A DNA stretch of 64,000 nucleotides from Selenomonadaceae bacterium (GCA_017527075.1 JAFXQM010000018.1:62001-126000), one strand, 5' to 3'. Shown: positions 24,407 through 34,538, numbered from the stretch's first letter. Numbers and translations: made by a program. The notes: generated by a model from the sequence alone, not told the origin.

Positions 24407-24435
24407 ATTATATTCGCAACGCGGGGCAATGTAAA
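24407..24435 (-). promoter_or_regulatory. Predicted leuA promoter
   Basis: Minus strand TTTACA (24435-24430), 17-base spacer, perfect TATAAT (24412-24407), about 44 bases before the TTG start. The leader is too short for a T-box or peptide attenuator. Confidence 0.7.
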
Positions 24436-24438
24436 GCT

Positions 24439-24466
24439 TTGCAAAAGTTTCGGATTCGGTTATAAT
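24439..24466 (+). promoter_or_regulatory. Predicted promoter of the 24501 gene
   Basis: TTGCAA (24439-24444), 16-base spacer, perfect TATAAT (24461-24466). It is divergent from the leuA promoter, with the two core regions only a few bases apart, so they may interfere with each other. Confidence 0.6.
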
Positions 24467-24500
24467 GCGCGTCATACAAATCAAAAGGAGCTGGAAAATT

Positions 24501-25043
24501 TTGCTGACAATATTGGAAGGATTAATCGTCGCGGCGTTGGCAGTCGTGTTGGTCGTGTGGCTTTACTTAAAAAATCGCGGGCAAGAAAAAGTTGTCCCGA
24601 AGCTCGAAAGCCGCACGCCGTTCAAAATCGAATCGCGCGACGAAAAATCCGTGACGCTCTCCACGACGATTGAGTTTCGCAACGAGGGCACGCAGTCCGC
24701 GATGATTGTCGACGCCATTTGCCACCCGCTGCTGCCCTTTGAACAATACGACGGCATGAACGTTCGCGGCAGGGCTGAGCGCGAGGGTGTCCCGCGCGAG
24801 GACGATTACTTCGAGGCGTTGGTCATTGAACATCAGCAGAGCGTGAATCTCGTCGCGAAGGTGACTTTGACGGCGCGGAAAAATCTTTCGCTGGAGGAAG
24901 CCGTCAGCCACATGGTAGATTTCCCCGTCGAGTTCATTTATCGCGAGGTCGGCCGCACGCCCATGCATTGGTCAATCGCGCGCGTGATTCTGCCCGCCGA
25001 GGAGCTGGCAAAACTTGTGGGCGTGGAGTTGGTTAAGGAGTGA
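24501..25043 (+). CDS. Membrane-anchored protein of unknown function, 180 aa
   Basis: TTG start at 24501, ten bases after AAAGGAG, giving MLTILEGLIVAALAVVLVVW, one N-terminal transmembrane helix. The rest would face the periplasm: a beta-rich domain (RTPFKIESRDEKSVTLSTTI, EFRNEGTQSAMIVDAICHPL) that looks like an immunoglobulin-like or LEA14-like fold. No family firmly recognised. Divergent from leuA. Confidence 0.55.
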   Translation: MLTILEGLIVAALAVVLVVWLYLKNRGQEKVVPKLESRTPFKIESRDEKSVTLSTTIEFRNEGTQSAMIVDAICHPLLPFEQYDGMNVRGRAEREGVPREDDYFEALVIEHQQSVNLVAKVTLTARKNLSLEEAVSHMVDFPVEFIYREVGRTPMHWSIARVILPAEELAKLVGVELVKE

Positions 25044-25045
25044 GC

Positions 25046-25262
25046 GGCTCGTTCCTTCGATTGAGCGTAAAAATTTCTTTTGAGTTTTGAAACATACTTT
25101 TCTTTGCGCGTCCAAAGAAAAGTATGCAAAAGAAAGGACGCCTCGCAGGGGCGGCTGCTCGTAAACAGCTCGGAGGTTGAGGTTACCCGCAGCGTTGAGT
25201 GCCCGCTGAATTCGCGTCACGCTCATTACGCGGGCGGGGCGCGCGTCCATGCGCGCCTCTGA
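25046..25262 (+). repeat. Dispersed three-hairpin element, copy D
   Basis: It fills most of the gap between the 24501 and 25304 genes. Boundary GCTCGTTCCTTCGATTG. Hairpin 1 CATACTTTTCTTTG with loop CGCGTC (25093-25126), GGACGC (25136-25141) matching the loop GCGTCC. The hairpin 2 region has outer GCCCGC/GCGGGC and inner CGCGT/ACGCG instead of the GTGAT-loop form. Hairpin 3 GGCGCGCGTCCATGCGCGCC (25238-25257). Confidence 0.88.
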
Positions 25263-25303
25263 TTCGTCAGCGCATTAATTCAAAAAATCTCGGAGGTTTT
25301 TTT

Positions 25304-25966
25304 ATGAACGTGGAAATTATTCCGATAACAACCAGAATCTTGACGCCGAAGGATGATATCGTCGACGTGATTGAAAAATACACTCGCGACATAATCGGTC
25401 CCGACGACGTGGTCACCGTCGCCGAAAGCGTCGTCGCCATCACTCAGGGCAACATCATTCGCCCGGACGAAATGCACATCAGCGACTTGGCTCGGCTGTG
25501 CTGCAGATTTATTCCCGATTACGGAAGTCTCGCCACGCCGCACGGCATGCAGGCACTCATGGAGAAGGAGGGCGAGTGGCGCGTCGCGTTTGCGCTGTTC
25601 GCCGGCTTCCTCGGCAAGGTCGTCGGTCTGCGCGGACTGTTTTATAAGTGGGGCGGACGGCAGGCGGCACTTATCGATGACGTGACGGGAACAATGCCGC
25701 CCTTCGACAAATGCGTGGTCTACGGTCCCGAAAATCCCGAAGACGTTGTCGCCAATCTCAAATCGCGGCTGAAATGTTTCGGCGCGATGATTGCCGACGT
25801 CAACGACTTGAAACGCTCGCGAATCGTCGGCGCGACGGAGGGCATGGACGCGCAGCTCGCTTCCGATTTGCTCATCGACAATCCTTTCGGCAACGCCTCG
25901 CAGAAACGCCCCATTTGCCTTCTGAAAAACTTCCGCCAATATCAGGAGGAGCAAAGGAGGTTTTAA
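25304..25966 (+). CDS. CofE-like protein (F420-0:gamma-glutamyl ligase domain)
   Basis: ATG 25304 after CGGAGG. 220 residues: opening [20 protein letters not shown] and [19 protein letters not shown], the pattern of CofE-like ligases, with later [20 protein letters not shown] and [31 protein letters not shown]. CofE adds glutamate to coenzyme F420, but Negativicutes are not known F420 makers and no other cof gene is here, so it may ligate glutamate to another acceptor. It is followed three bases later by a coiled-coil membrane protein. Confidence 0.7.
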   Translation: MNVEIIPITTRILTPKDDIVDVIEKYTRDIIGPDDVVTVAESVVAITQGNIIRPDEMHISDLARLCCRFIPDYGSLATPHGMQALMEKEGEWRVAFALFAGFLGKVVGLRGLFYKWGGRQAALIDDVTGTMPPFDKCVVYGPENPEDVVANLKSRLKCFGAMIADVNDLKRSRIVGATEGMDAQLASDLLIDNPFGNASQKRPICLLKNFRQYQEEQRRF

Positions 25967-25968
25967 AA

Positions 25969-26346
25969 ATGTCCGACGCTCAACCACAAGAAAATACTTC
26001 GCGGATTATTCCTCTGACGGCTGACGATTACATCATCTTGCAGCTGAGAGATTTGAAGGAAGAGTTTCGCGACTCGCGCAAAGAGCTCAACGCCCGCATG
26101 GACAGAATCGAAGTTCGCCAAGACAAAATCGAAGCAAAGATTGACACCGTCCGCAAAGAGTTAAACTCGCGCATGGACAAGCAAGACGCGAGGATTGACA
26201 AACTCGACGAGCGAATTGACAAGCTCGCTGACAAAGTTGACAAGCTCACGGAGAAAATTGATTCGTCGACCAAGCACGGAAATATCATGACGGCGAGCGT
26301 CGTCGGCATTGCGTTGGGTGTGCTTTACGTGATTTTCTTCAAATAA
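25969..26346 (+). CDS. Coiled-coil protein with C-terminal membrane anchor, 125 aa
   Basis: ATG 25969 after AAAGGAGG. Residues about 25-100 are a regular heptad coil (MDRIEVRQDKIEAKIDTV..., ARIDKLDERIDKLADKV) and residues 105-123 a transmembrane helix (MTASVVGIALGVLYVIFF). Same build as 13301-13621. It may tether a partner to the membrane. Two base pairs separate it from the CofE-like gene, so they are probably one operon. Function unknown. Confidence 0.6.
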   Translation: MSDAQPQENTSRIIPLTADDYIILQLRDLKEEFRDSRKELNARMDRIEVRQDKIEAKIDTVRKELNSRMDKQDARIDKLDERIDKLADKVDKLTEKIDSSTKHGNIMTASVVGIALGVLYVIFFK

Positions 26347-26373
26347 ATTTCTGACGGAGGAGGAGCACTTCAC

Positions 26374-27813
26374 ATGAAAAAATTTTTTTGCCGCCTGATT
26401 GTTTTTGCATTGGCGACGATTTTCATCGGCGGCGCGGCAAGTGCGGCACCCATTCCCCTGCGCGGAGTGGTTGAGGGTTTTTACGGCACGCCGTGGACTT
26501 TCGACGACCGCAGCGACATTTTAGAATTCTGCCGCCAAAATAATTTGAACGCGTACATTTACGCGCCCAAGGACGACCCGTATCACCGCGACAAGTGGCG
26601 CACGCCTTATCCCTCAGAGAAGCTCGCAGAGATGAGCAGGCTGGTTTCCGTCGCGCGTGAAAATAAAATTCGATTCATCTTCGCGGTGTCGCCGGGGCTC
26701 GACCTCAATTACAGCGGCACGAAGGGCGAGGAAGATTTCCGCGCGCTGATTCGCAAGCTCGACGCAATGTATCGAATCGGCGTTCGGGACTTCGCGATTT
26801 TCTTCGACGACCTCAAGGACGAACAAGGCAACCACCACGAGAGCGGGAAGAATCAGGCGGAGTTCCTCAACCGCGTGCAAAAAAATCTTCGCGGCAGGTA
26901 CAAGGACGTTGCGCCGATTATCACCGTGCCGACGGAATATTTTTACGAGGACATGGTTAAGGGCGACAAGGTTAAGCCGTACACGCGCGACCTGGCCGAA
27001 AATCTCGACCCGCGAATCGTCGTGCTCTACAGCGGGCGCGGCGTGGTGTGCGACGGCATAACCGACAAGGAGCTCGCCGAGGTCAACAAAATTTTCGGGC
27101 GCGAAGTCGGAGTCTGGTGGAATTATCCCGTGAACGATTACTCGCTGACGCCCGACGGCAACCGCAACGTCAAGCTGGCACTCGGCGCGATTGAAAAACT
27201 TCCGACGGAAAAAATGACTGCGATTTTCTTCAACCCGATGGAGCAGGTGCAGCTGTCGAAGATTGCTTTGGCGACCGGCGCGATTTACGCGAATAACCCC
27301 GCCGCTTACGACGCGGAACAAGCTTGGGATAAAGTTTTGCAAGAACAATTCGGCTCGCTCGCCCCCGCCATGAAAATTTTCGCCGAACACTCCCGCCACA
27401 TGGAAAATTCTTGGGCAAAGGTCGGTCCGCCCGACGCGATTGAATTTGCCACCGAAGCTGACAATCTGCTTTACGACATGGGCAAGAAAACTTTCGTGGA
27501 CTTCGCGCCCATGGAGAAGAGAATCGCCGAGATGGATCGCGCCGCCGATATCCTGCTGACTTATCTGCCGCAAACTTATCTGGCGGAGTGCAAGCCGCAA
27601 CTCGAACAGCTCAAGCGTCTCGCCCGCGCCGATAAAGTTGCTCTCGAATCGCTCAAGGCGGGACGGCTCGACCCCACGCTGAAAATTTTGCGCGAAGAAA
27701 TTTCCGCAAACGAAAAGCAGGCAATCCTCTCCGAAGAGGCCGCCCGCAAATTTATCGACGACGTTATAAAATTTTTCGACGAGCAAGACGGCAGCTCAAG
27801 CAAGAAAAAATAA
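26374..27813 (+). CDS. Secreted GH84 beta-N-acetylglucosaminidase (O-GlcNAcase-like)
   Basis: 479 residues with signal peptide (MKKFFCRLIVFALATIFIGGAASA, about 24). The catalytic domain opens LRGVVEGFYGTPWTFDDR, the GH84 signature, and carries the adjacent aspartates in AIFFDDLKD (about residues 143-149), the catalytic pair known from Clostridium perfringens NagJ. C-terminal helical part to residue 479, no dockerin or CBM. It should hydrolyse terminal beta-GlcNAc from host glycans or peptidoglycan fragments in the periplasm or outside. Confidence 0.9.
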   Translation: MKKFFCRLIVFALATIFIGGAASAAPIPLRGVVEGFYGTPWTFDDRSDILEFCRQNNLNAYIYAPKDDPYHRDKWRTPYPSEKLAEMSRLVSVARENKIRFIFAVSPGLDLNYSGTKGEEDFRALIRKLDAMYRIGVRDFAIFFDDLKDEQGNHHESGKNQAEFLNRVQKNLRGRYKDVAPIITVPTEYFYEDMVKGDKVKPYTRDLAENLDPRIVVLYSGRGVVCDGITDKELAEVNKIFGREVGVWWNYPVNDYSLTPDGNRNVKLALGAIEKLPTEKMTAIFFNPMEQVQLSKIALATGAIYANNPAAYDAEQAWDKVLQEQFGSLAPAMKIFAEHSRHMENSWAKVGPPDAIEFATEADNLLYDMGKKTFVDFAPMEKRIAEMDRAADILLTYLPQTYLAECKPQLEQLKRLARADKVALESLKAGRLDPTLKILREEISANEKQAILSEEAARKFIDDVIKFFDEQDGSSSKKK

Positions 27814-27825
27814 CGGGAGCTTTCA

Positions 27826-28104
27826 ATGATTTATATTTATCCCGCCGTGTTTCATCAAGTTGGCGAAGTCGTCAATGTTCATTACCCCGATTTGGCTTGC
27901 GTGTCTCAAGGCAAAGATTATTTGCAAGCTTATCAAAATGCAAGCGAGTGTTTGTCATTGCACATTTACGGTATGACTGAAGACGGAGAAGATTTGCCGA
28001 CACCTTCGCGCCTCGAAGATATAAAGCTCGGAGAAAACGAAGCCCTCGCGCTGATTAAAGTTGACCTTGAAAATTTTGAGCCCGACTGGGAGCTGGAAGA
28101 ATAA
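27826..28104 (+). CDS. HicB-like antitoxin family protein, without HicA
   Basis: 92 residues: YIYPAVFHQVGEVVNVHYPDLACVSQGKDYLQAYQNASECLSLHIYGMTEDGEDLPTPS is the partial RNase H-like HicB domain (F-x-PDLPGC and EALxxAxEALxLHL patterns, here PDLACVSQG). The C-terminal DNA-binding helix-turn-helix of full HicB is absent. No HicA toxin is next to it, so it is an orphan or regulates a distant partner. It lies 12 bases after the GH84 gene. Confidence 0.75.
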   Translation: MIYIYPAVFHQVGEVVNVHYPDLACVSQGKDYLQAYQNASECLSLHIYGMTEDGEDLPTPSRLEDIKLGENEALALIKVDLENFEPDWELEE

Positions 28105-28115
28105 CGCGGCGCGCG

Positions 28116-28157
28116 AAAAAAAATAACCGCTCGGCTTTCGTCGGGCGGATTTTTTTT
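28116..28157. terminator. Bidirectional Rho-independent terminator
   Basis: Stem CCGCTCGGC / GTCGGGCGG around TTTC, with A8 before and T8 after. It serves the + strand hicB-like gene and the minus strand MutS-like gene, whose TAA overlaps the T run. Confidence 0.85.
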
Positions 28158-29946
28158 ATGTTTTCTCTTCAGGCGGAAGGATGCCCGCCATGCGCAAAAG
28201 ATATTTGGCGTTGGTCGTGTGCGTGCGTCCCTTGCGCAACTTGAAATCGAATTTAATTTCGTCGCCCACGTAATACTCCTCGAAGTGCGCGTTGGAAATT
28301 TTCGTGTTCTCGGAGACCATGTCGCACAGCTGGAAATCGTGAGTGGTGACGAGCGTAATGCTCCTGTCGTTGGTCAGGCGGCGAATCGCTTCCTTCGCGC
28401 CGATAACTCGGTCGTTGACGTTCGTGCCCTTGAAAATTTCGTCGATACACGCGAGCATGGGCAAATTTTTTTCCGTGTACTCAATCATCGATTTGATTCG
28501 CAAAAGTTCGGCGTAAAAGGTGGAGACGCCTTGGCTTATGTCGTCGTTGACGCGGATGGACGTGAGGACCGCCAGTCGGCTGACGGAAAAATTTTTCGCG
28601 CAAACGGGAGCACCGGAGTAAGCGACGATGACTGCCGCCGCCAGCGTCCGAATCCAAGTTGTTTTGCCGCTCATGTTCGCGCCGGTGATTATCGTCGTGC
28701 CCGCCCGAAGCTCAACGTCATTGGGCACGCCCTTCGCGTCGGCGACGAGCAAACTCGTCAAGCCCTCAACTTTTAAGTGCGGCTCCTCCTCCTCGTAAAA
28801 GGTCGGGAAGCAGTAAGTCGTGCGCGTCTGACCGATTGACGCCAGCGAAATTAAAACTTCAACCTCGGCGAAGGCGTCGAGCCACGTGCGCAAATGATTT
28901 GCCGCGTCGACCCTCCACTTCATGAACGCCGCGACCAAGAAGAAGTCCGCCAAAAAAATTCCGTTGCCCAAGATGAAGAACAGCGGGTTGTGCCGAGCGT
29001 TCGCCGCGTCCACCAAAAGCCTGAGCGTTTTCAATTTTTCCGCCGCCGAAACTTCGTCGGTCAAAATATCTCTGACGGCTGACAATCTCTTCGAGCTGAA
29101 GTTCGTCGATTCGAGTCGCTCAAAAATTGCGTGGTAAAGTCGCAACTCCTTGGAAATGATTCTGAACGGCGAGAGCAATTCGTTGACGGCGGGGATGGCG
29201 GCGATTGCGACGACCAGCGAGAAAATCATCACGAACAGCGGCGCGAATTTATCCACGAGCCCGTGCCACGCCAAGACGCATGACGCGATTAAAATTATCG
29301 GCATGACGAATCGCAGCAGATAAATTTTTCTGAGCGGCGGCAATTCTTCCTCCACGCTGACGATTAATTCACTCGTGTCGTGGTTGTTCGGCATGAGGCG
29401 CGCGTAAGCCTCAAGGTCGAGTGAAAGCCGCGGTCGCTGTAAAAGTTCCGCGACGCCCCGCTGACGATTCCTCACCTCGTTGAAGTCGGGCGGCTCAGGA
29501 TTGAAGGCGGCGGCAAGCAAATCTCTGCCGCGTTTCGTGCGCGCCGCGCAAATGTATTGGAAGATGGAGCCTTCGCCGAAAATGTGCAGGTCAACGTCTT
29601 GCGGGCGATTGTTCTTCAGATAAATGCTGCCGTCGTTGGAACGTTTGCGCCACGTGCCGCGCGCCCGTGCAATGTAAGAATTCAAAACGGTCATGCGGCT
29701 CTTCAAAAATCTTTTGCGCCGCTTGAGCTCGTCGTGATAATTCATCAGCCGAATGAAAATCATCGCGAAGAGAGCCGAGACAATGTACAGCGGGTGAATG
29801 TGATTGTCCCAGGCGAAGGCGAAGCTGCCGACAGCCGCCAAAAAAATTATCGTGCGGGCGGCGACGATTTTTTTCTCGCGCTTGTGCAAAGTTTTTTGTT
29901 CGGCGAGGTCAATCTCGCGTTCGTTGTCATAAAATTGTCGATTCAT
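28156..29946 (-). CDS. Membrane-anchored MutS-like ATPase
   Basis: 596 residues. Two hydrophobic segments near the N-terminus (about 30-65) and a pair in the middle (about 220-265) suggest membrane anchoring, unlike true MutS. The C-terminal third is a MutS-type ABC ATPase: TIITGANMSGKTTWIRTLA (Walker A), NDDISQGVSTFYAEL (signature), MLACIDEIFKGTN (Walker B) and VTTHD. No mismatch-recognition domain I is present, so it is not MutS1. Related Firmicute proteins are of unknown function, and DNA recombination or a membrane role are both open. Confidence 0.82.
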   Translation of the reverse strand: MNRQFYDNEREIDLAEQKTLHKREKKIVAARTIIFLAAVGSFAFAWDNHIHPLYIVSALFAMIFIRLMNYHDELKRRKRFLKSRMTVLNSYIARARGTWRKRSNDGSIYLKNNRPQDVDLHIFGEGSIFQYICAARTKRGRDLLAAAFNPEPPDFNEVRNRQRGVAELLQRPRLSLDLEAYARLMPNNHDTSELIVSVEEELPPLRKIYLLRFVMPIILIASCVLAWHGLVDKFAPLFVMIFSLVVAIAAIPAVNELLSPFRIISKELRLYHAIFERLESTNFSSKRLSAVRDILTDEVSAAEKLKTLRLLVDAANARHNPLFFILGNGIFLADFFLVAAFMKWRVDAANHLRTWLDAFAEVEVLISLASIGQTRTTYCFPTFYEEEEPHLKVEGLTSLLVADAKGVPNDVELRAGTTIITGANMSGKTTWIRTLAAAVIVAYSGAPVCAKNFSVSRLAVLTSIRVNDDISQGVSTFYAELLRIKSMIEYTEKNLPMLACIDEIFKGTNVNDRVIGAKEAIRRLTNDRSITLVTTHDFQLCDMVSENTKISNAHFEEYYVGDEIKFDFKLRKGRTHTTNAKYLLRMAGILPPEEKT

Positions 29947-30031
29947 CCGTTTGCCCCTTCAAGTGATTGAGAAAATTATAAGCAAAAGTTCGGGCTTTGT
30001 AAAGGCAAGCGTCGGCGGCGGTTGTCGAAGT

Positions 30032-30060
30032 TTGCCGCGCCGCAGTGATTGTGTTAAGAT
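30032..30060 (+). promoter_or_regulatory. Predicted promoter of the KDO operon
   Basis: TTGCCG (30032-30037), 17-base spacer, TAAGAT (30055-30060), 28 bases upstream of kdsB. Confidence 0.45.
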
Positions 30061-30087
30061 AGAAAAAAATTTTTGGGAGGCGAGCAC

Positions 30088-30822
30088 ATGAAAGCAATTT
30101 GCGTGATACCCGCGCGTTATTCGTCGACGCGACTGCCGGGCAAACCGCTCAAAGACATTTGCGGGAAGCCGATGATTTGTCGGGTGTGGGAGCGGGCGAG
30201 CCGCGCAAAATCCGTGGCGGAAGTTATCGTGGCGACAGACGACGAAAGAATCCTTCAGGCCGTCGAAAAAAATTTCGGGCGCGCGATGATGACTCGCGCC
30301 GACCACAAGACCGGCACCGACCGCCTCGCCGAAGTCGCCGAAAAATTTTCCGACGCGGAAGTTATCGTCAACGTTCAGGGCGACGAGCCGCTTATCGAGC
30401 CGAGTTTGATTGATGACCTCATCGCCGAGTTCGTTAAGGATAAAAATCTGCAGATGGCAACCGTCGCGACCGAGCTCACCGACGCCGACGAGATGAAAAA
30501 TCCAAACAACGTCAAAGTCGTCCTCGACAAGAACAACGACGCGCTTTACTTCTCGCGCTCATTGATTCCCTTCCCGCGCAACGCCGGCAAGTCAAAAACT
30601 TTTAAGCACATCGGCATTTACGCTTACCGCCGAAATTTTTTGCTGGCTTACGCGAAGATGGAGCCGACGCCGCTGGAGCAAAGCGAATCGCTCGAACAGC
30701 TGCGCGCCCTGGAGAACGGATTTAAAATTCGCGTGATAAAAAGTTCGTGCCGCTTCGTGGGCGTCGACACCGAGGAGGATTTGAAACTCGTCAACGAAAT
30801 TTATCGCAGGGAGGAATTTTGA
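30088..30822 (+). CDS. kdsB: 3-deoxy-manno-octulosonate cytidylyltransferase (CMP-KDO synthetase)
   Basis: ATG 30088 after GGGAGG. 244 residues: KAICVIPARYSSTRLPGKPL (nucleotide-binding loop), VIVATDDERI, TGTDRLAEV, NVQGDEPLIEP, and GIYAYRRNFL. KdsB activates KDO with CTP for lipid A-KDO transfer, so this organism makes LPS. First gene of a cluster with kdsA and kdsD, interrupted by a glycosyltransferase gene. Confidence 0.96.
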   Translation: MKAICVIPARYSSTRLPGKPLKDICGKPMICRVWERASRAKSVAEVIVATDDERILQAVEKNFGRAMMTRADHKTGTDRLAEVAEKFSDAEVIVNVQGDEPLIEPSLIDDLIAEFVKDKNLQMATVATELTDADEMKNPNNVKVVLDKNNDALYFSRSLIPFPRNAGKSKTFKHIGIYAYRRNFLLAYAKMEPTPLEQSESLEQLRALENGFKIRVIKSSCRFVGVDTEEDLKLVNEIYRREEF

Positions 30823-32745
30823 TGCTTGAGAAATTTTACGTCGCTTGAACGCGGAAAATTCCTGGACATTAACCGACCGCGCGCGTGCCGACGATAAAAT
30901 TATTTTCCTCAAAGACGAGTACGAAAAGTTTTGGCAGAAAATCTTGCGCGGCGAAAATTTTGCTCTCTCTCGTTCCGCTGACGGCGAATTCGGTTTAATG
31001 CTCGGCAAAGAAATGCATGGCACCGACGGCCGGAACGCTTCGGGGGGAGAGATTACATCTCTTGGTAAGGCATTCCTCGATTCGCTGAAAATTTCTGCGC
31101 CGAATTTTTACTACGGCATCTCCTGTCCGTGCTGCGATTCGGCGGCTTACTATTGGTATCTTCAAAACATAAAAAATTCGAACATAACCTTTTCCAATAT
31201 TTGGCTCAACGAAAATTTCAATGCGTTCCAAAAAAATTTTGCAGAGTTGGAGCGCGACGCTGTCTTGATAACCAACTGGCGTGGCAAGGGAAAAACTTAC
31301 GGGCGGCTCAACGTAAAGAAACATTACGTTGTCAGCGATGACTGCGTGAAGTTTTATGAAGACGAATGCGCAAAACTGATTCGGCAGATAATCGCCGACT
31401 TCGGCTACGAAAAAAATTTACTCTACGTCGTGTCGGCGGGGTCGCTGTCCTGCGTGATTATCGCCGCGCTGTTCAAAAACAATCCCGACAACTGTTATGT
31501 CGACTTTGGCTCGGCGACCGACCTCATGACGCACGAAAGAGTCACGCGCCCTTACATGATTGACGGCACGGCTTACGCGCAACAAAGTTGTTGGATGTTC
31601 GACAGGAAAAAAATCGACCTCGACATTGACGTTGTGCTGACCTGTTACAAGCGTCCGCAAGTTTTGGCTCAGCAAATCGCAGCGATACAAAATCAAACGC
31701 TCAAGCCGCGCAGAATTTTTCTTTATCAAGACGGCATTGACGGTTACTACAAAGTTGAACTGAATAAAAAAATTTTGGGCGTGTTCGACAACTACAAAAT
31801 TTCTGCGACGAACGGCGGCGTATGGAAGCGATTTGAATTCGCCGGTAAAGTTGCCAAGTCTCCTTACGTTTGCCTGTTCGACGACGACACAATTCCCGGT
31901 CAACGCTGGTTTGAAAATTGCCACATGGACATTATGCAACAGCGCGGAGTTTACGTGACAAATGCCTGCTTGATAAAAGATATTCCAAAATATCCTGCGG
32001 GCTCACTCTGGGGCGGTTGGCACACCGGCAACGAAAAAACTTGTGCGGTTGATTTCGGCGGCCACGCGTGGTTCTTTGAGCGCGAATATTTAACTTGGAT
32101 GCTTGACAAGCCTTATCGCAAAAAATATAAATTGGTGGCAGAAGATATAACAATATCTTTCGCGGCAAGCGAGCATGGCTTTGGCTCTTACGTTCCTCAG
32201 CACCCGAAAAATATTCTGTCGCTTTGGGGCTCCATTCCCGAATTCGGTTTGAAATACGGAACAAGCGAAGTCGCAATAAGCCTGAACGTAAACAACTTGC
32301 AACTTATGGTTTATGCGTTGAACGAACTGCACGACGACGGCTGGAAGTTGTTGTTGGAAGAAAATCCCGCTTATCTTGAAGAATTCGTCAGCGTCTGCAA
32401 GCAATCATCTCCCGGTAAAGATTTGCATGCGCGGCTGTTCAAACTTACTTCAAAACTTTTGATGCCGCTCTTCGATAAAAAAGCTCCGGTCTTCTTGGGC
32501 GAGAAAAATTATCTTGACCCGCTTGCAAGCTCTTTGAATTGCCTCATGACGATTACAAAATTTTGGAGGACGCGGACAACAACATTAACGCCGACAGATT
32601 GTTTTCGTTTGCGCGGCGATATGCGATTCACATTTTCTTCACCGACATTTACAACGAACTGAAGCCGTTCCTTGAAAAAAATGGCTGGCAGGAGTGCATT
32701 GACTTTATCGACGGCAGAGGATTGCTCTTTGCCGTCAGCGATTAA
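30822..32745 (+). pseudogene. Two-domain glycosyltransferase (GT-D + GT-A/GT2), frameshifted
   Basis: The longest frame, 30845-32662, joins an N-terminal GT-D fold (DUF1792/SP_1767 type, LSRSADGEFGLM about residue 45) to a GT2-like domain (DIDVVLTCYKRPQVLAQQIA from about 260, DDDTIPGQRW near 342). At about 32520-32535 the frame is lost: coding resumes one frame back (KLFELPHDDYKILEDADNN...FAVSD, stop 32745). At the 5' end, the ribosome site and the ATG at 30822 read MLEKFYVA then TGA, so a second shift before 30845 is possible. Either a pseudogene or sequence error. It lies between kdsB and kdsA, fitting LPS core or O-antigen synthesis. Confidence 0.72.
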
Positions 32746-32760
32746 ATTTGAGGTGACAAA

Positions 32761-33573
32761 ATGAACACAGTTAAAGTTGGGAAGATTGAAATCGGCGGCG
32801 GCAAATTGGTTTTGCTCGCGGGACCGTGCGTGCTTGAAGGTTTTGAGCGCAGTTTGAAAATCGGGCGGCGCGCAAAGGAAATCGCGGACGGGCTCGGCAT
32901 GCCGTACATATTCAAGGCGTCTTTCGATAAGGCAAATCGTTCGTCGATAAAAAGTTATCGCGGACCGGGGCTCGTCGAGGGCTTGAAGATTTTGGCGCAG
33001 ATTAAGCGCGAACTCCACGTCCCGATTGTCACGGACATCCACGAAACTTATCAGGCCGCGCAGGCCGCCGAGGTCGCCGACATTTTGCAAATCCCCGCGT
33101 TCCTCTGCCGACAGACGGATTTACTCGTCGCCGCCGCCAAGACCGGCAAAGTCGTCAACGTCAAGAAGGCGCAGTTCCTCTCGGCGCGCGACATGATTAA
33201 CGTCGTCGAAAAGTTGCGGGCGAGCGGCACGGAAAAAATTTTGCTCACCGAGCGCGGCACGTCATTCGGATACAACAATTTGGTCGTCGACATGCGCGGC
33301 TTGCCGATTATGCGCGGCTTCGGCTGCCCCGTGATTTTCGACGGCACTCACAGCGTGCAACTGCCGGGCGGCGCGGGCTCCTCTTCGGGCGGGCAACGTG
33401 AGTTCGTCGAATACTTGGTCAGAGCGGCGGTCGCGGTCGGCGTCGACGGTTTGTTCCTTGAAGTTCACGACAATCCCGCCGAAGGTCTCTCAGACGGCGC
33501 AAATATGATTGCCCTCGACAACTTGGAAAAAATTTTGGCGGGCGCATTAAAAATTCACGAGGCGATGAAATGA
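32761..33573 (+). CDS. kdsA: 2-dehydro-3-deoxyphosphooctonate aldolase (KDO-8-phosphate synthase)
   Basis: 270 residues. Motifs: [79 protein letters not shown]. The Cys in AGPCVLE marks the metal-dependent class (as in Aquifex) rather than the E. coli type with Asn. It joins arabinose-5-phosphate and phosphoenolpyruvate to make KDO-8-phosphate. The stop overlaps kdsD (ATGA). Confidence 0.97.
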   Translation: MNTVKVGKIEIGGGKLVLLAGPCVLEGFERSLKIGRRAKEIADGLGMPYIFKASFDKANRSSIKSYRGPGLVEGLKILAQIKRELHVPIVTDIHETYQAAQAAEVADILQIPAFLCRQTDLLVAAAKTGKVVNVKKAQFLSARDMINVVEKLRASGTEKILLTERGTSFGYNNLVVDMRGLPIMRGFGCPVIFDGTHSVQLPGGAGSSSGGQREFVEYLVRAAVAVGVDGLFLEVHDNPAEGLSDGANMIALDNLEKILAGALKIHEAMK

Positions 33574-34538
33574 TAAAAGAAAAAGCGATTGAAACTTTGC
33601 AGATTGAGGCGGCGGCGATTGAAAATTTAATCCCGCGCGTCGACGAAGAATTTATTTCGGCGGTGAAAAAAATTATGAGTTGCCGCGGACGAGTGGTCGT
33701 GACGGGCATGGGCAAGTCGGGTCACGTCGGCAGAAAAATCGCGGCGACTCTGGCGTCCACCGGCACGCCCGCATTTTTCATGCACCCCGCCGAAGCTTAT
33801 CACGGGGATTTGGGAATGCTCACCGACCACGACGTGCTCATTGCCATTTCAAACAGCGGCGAATCCTCGGAGATTGTCAACATCTTGCCCGTCGTCAGGA
33901 GAATCGGCGCGGAGGTCATTGCCATGTGCGGCAACAGAAACTCCACGCTCGGCAAGAACTGCGATTACTTTATCGATATCGGCGTCGCGCGCGAGGCGTG
34001 TCCTCTGGGCTTGGCTCCCACCGCCTCCACGACCGCCACGCTTGCCATGGGCGACGCGCTTGCCATGGCTCTCATGGACGAGAAAAATTTTACGTCGAAC
34101 GACTTCGCACTGTTCCACCCGGGCGGTGCACTCGGCAGGAAACTTTTGCTCACCGTCGGCGACGTCATGCACAGCGGCAACGACAATCCGATTGTCAAAG
34201 TCGGCGCAACGGTCAAGGACGCGCTCTTCGAGATGACTGCCAAAGGTTTGGGCGCGGTCTCCGTCGTCGACGAGAAAAATAAATTCGTCGGGCTGGTCAC
34301 GGACGGAATCATCCGCCGCGCGCTGGAAAAAAATCGCAGCTTCATCGACGAGCCCGTCGAGCACATCATGTTCGAGCAGCCGCTGATAATCAGCGCGGAC
34401 AAATTGGCGACGGCGGCACTGTCCGTCATGGAGAAACACAAGCCGCGCCCCGTCACGGTCTTGCCGGTCATCGACGCGGAAAATTTCCCCGTGGGCATGA
34501 TTCATCTGACGGATTTGCTTCGGCAGGGCGTGGTGTAA
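33570..34538 (+). CDS. kdsD: Arabinose-5-phosphate isomerase (KdsD/KpsF family)
   Basis: 322 residues: an SIS domain ([49 protein letters not shown]) followed by two CBS domains ([16 protein letters not shown] and [12 protein letters not shown]). It supplies arabinose-5-phosphate to the preceding kdsA, to which it is translationally coupled. No separate KDO-8-phosphate phosphatase (kdsC) is in the window. Confidence 0.95.
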   Translation: MIKEKAIETLQIEAAAIENLIPRVDEEFISAVKKIMSCRGRVVVTGMGKSGHVGRKIAATLASTGTPAFFMHPAEAYHGDLGMLTDHDVLIAISNSGESSEIVNILPVVRRIGAEVIAMCGNRNSTLGKNCDYFIDIGVAREACPLGLAPTASTTATLAMGDALAMALMDEKNFTSNDFALFHPGGALGRKLLLTVGDVMHSGNDNPIVKVGATVKDALFEMTAKGLGAVSVVDEKNKFVGLVTDGIIRRALEKNRSFIDEPVEHIMFEQPLIISADKLATAALSVMEKHKPRPVTVLPVIDAENFPVGMIHLTDLLRQGVV

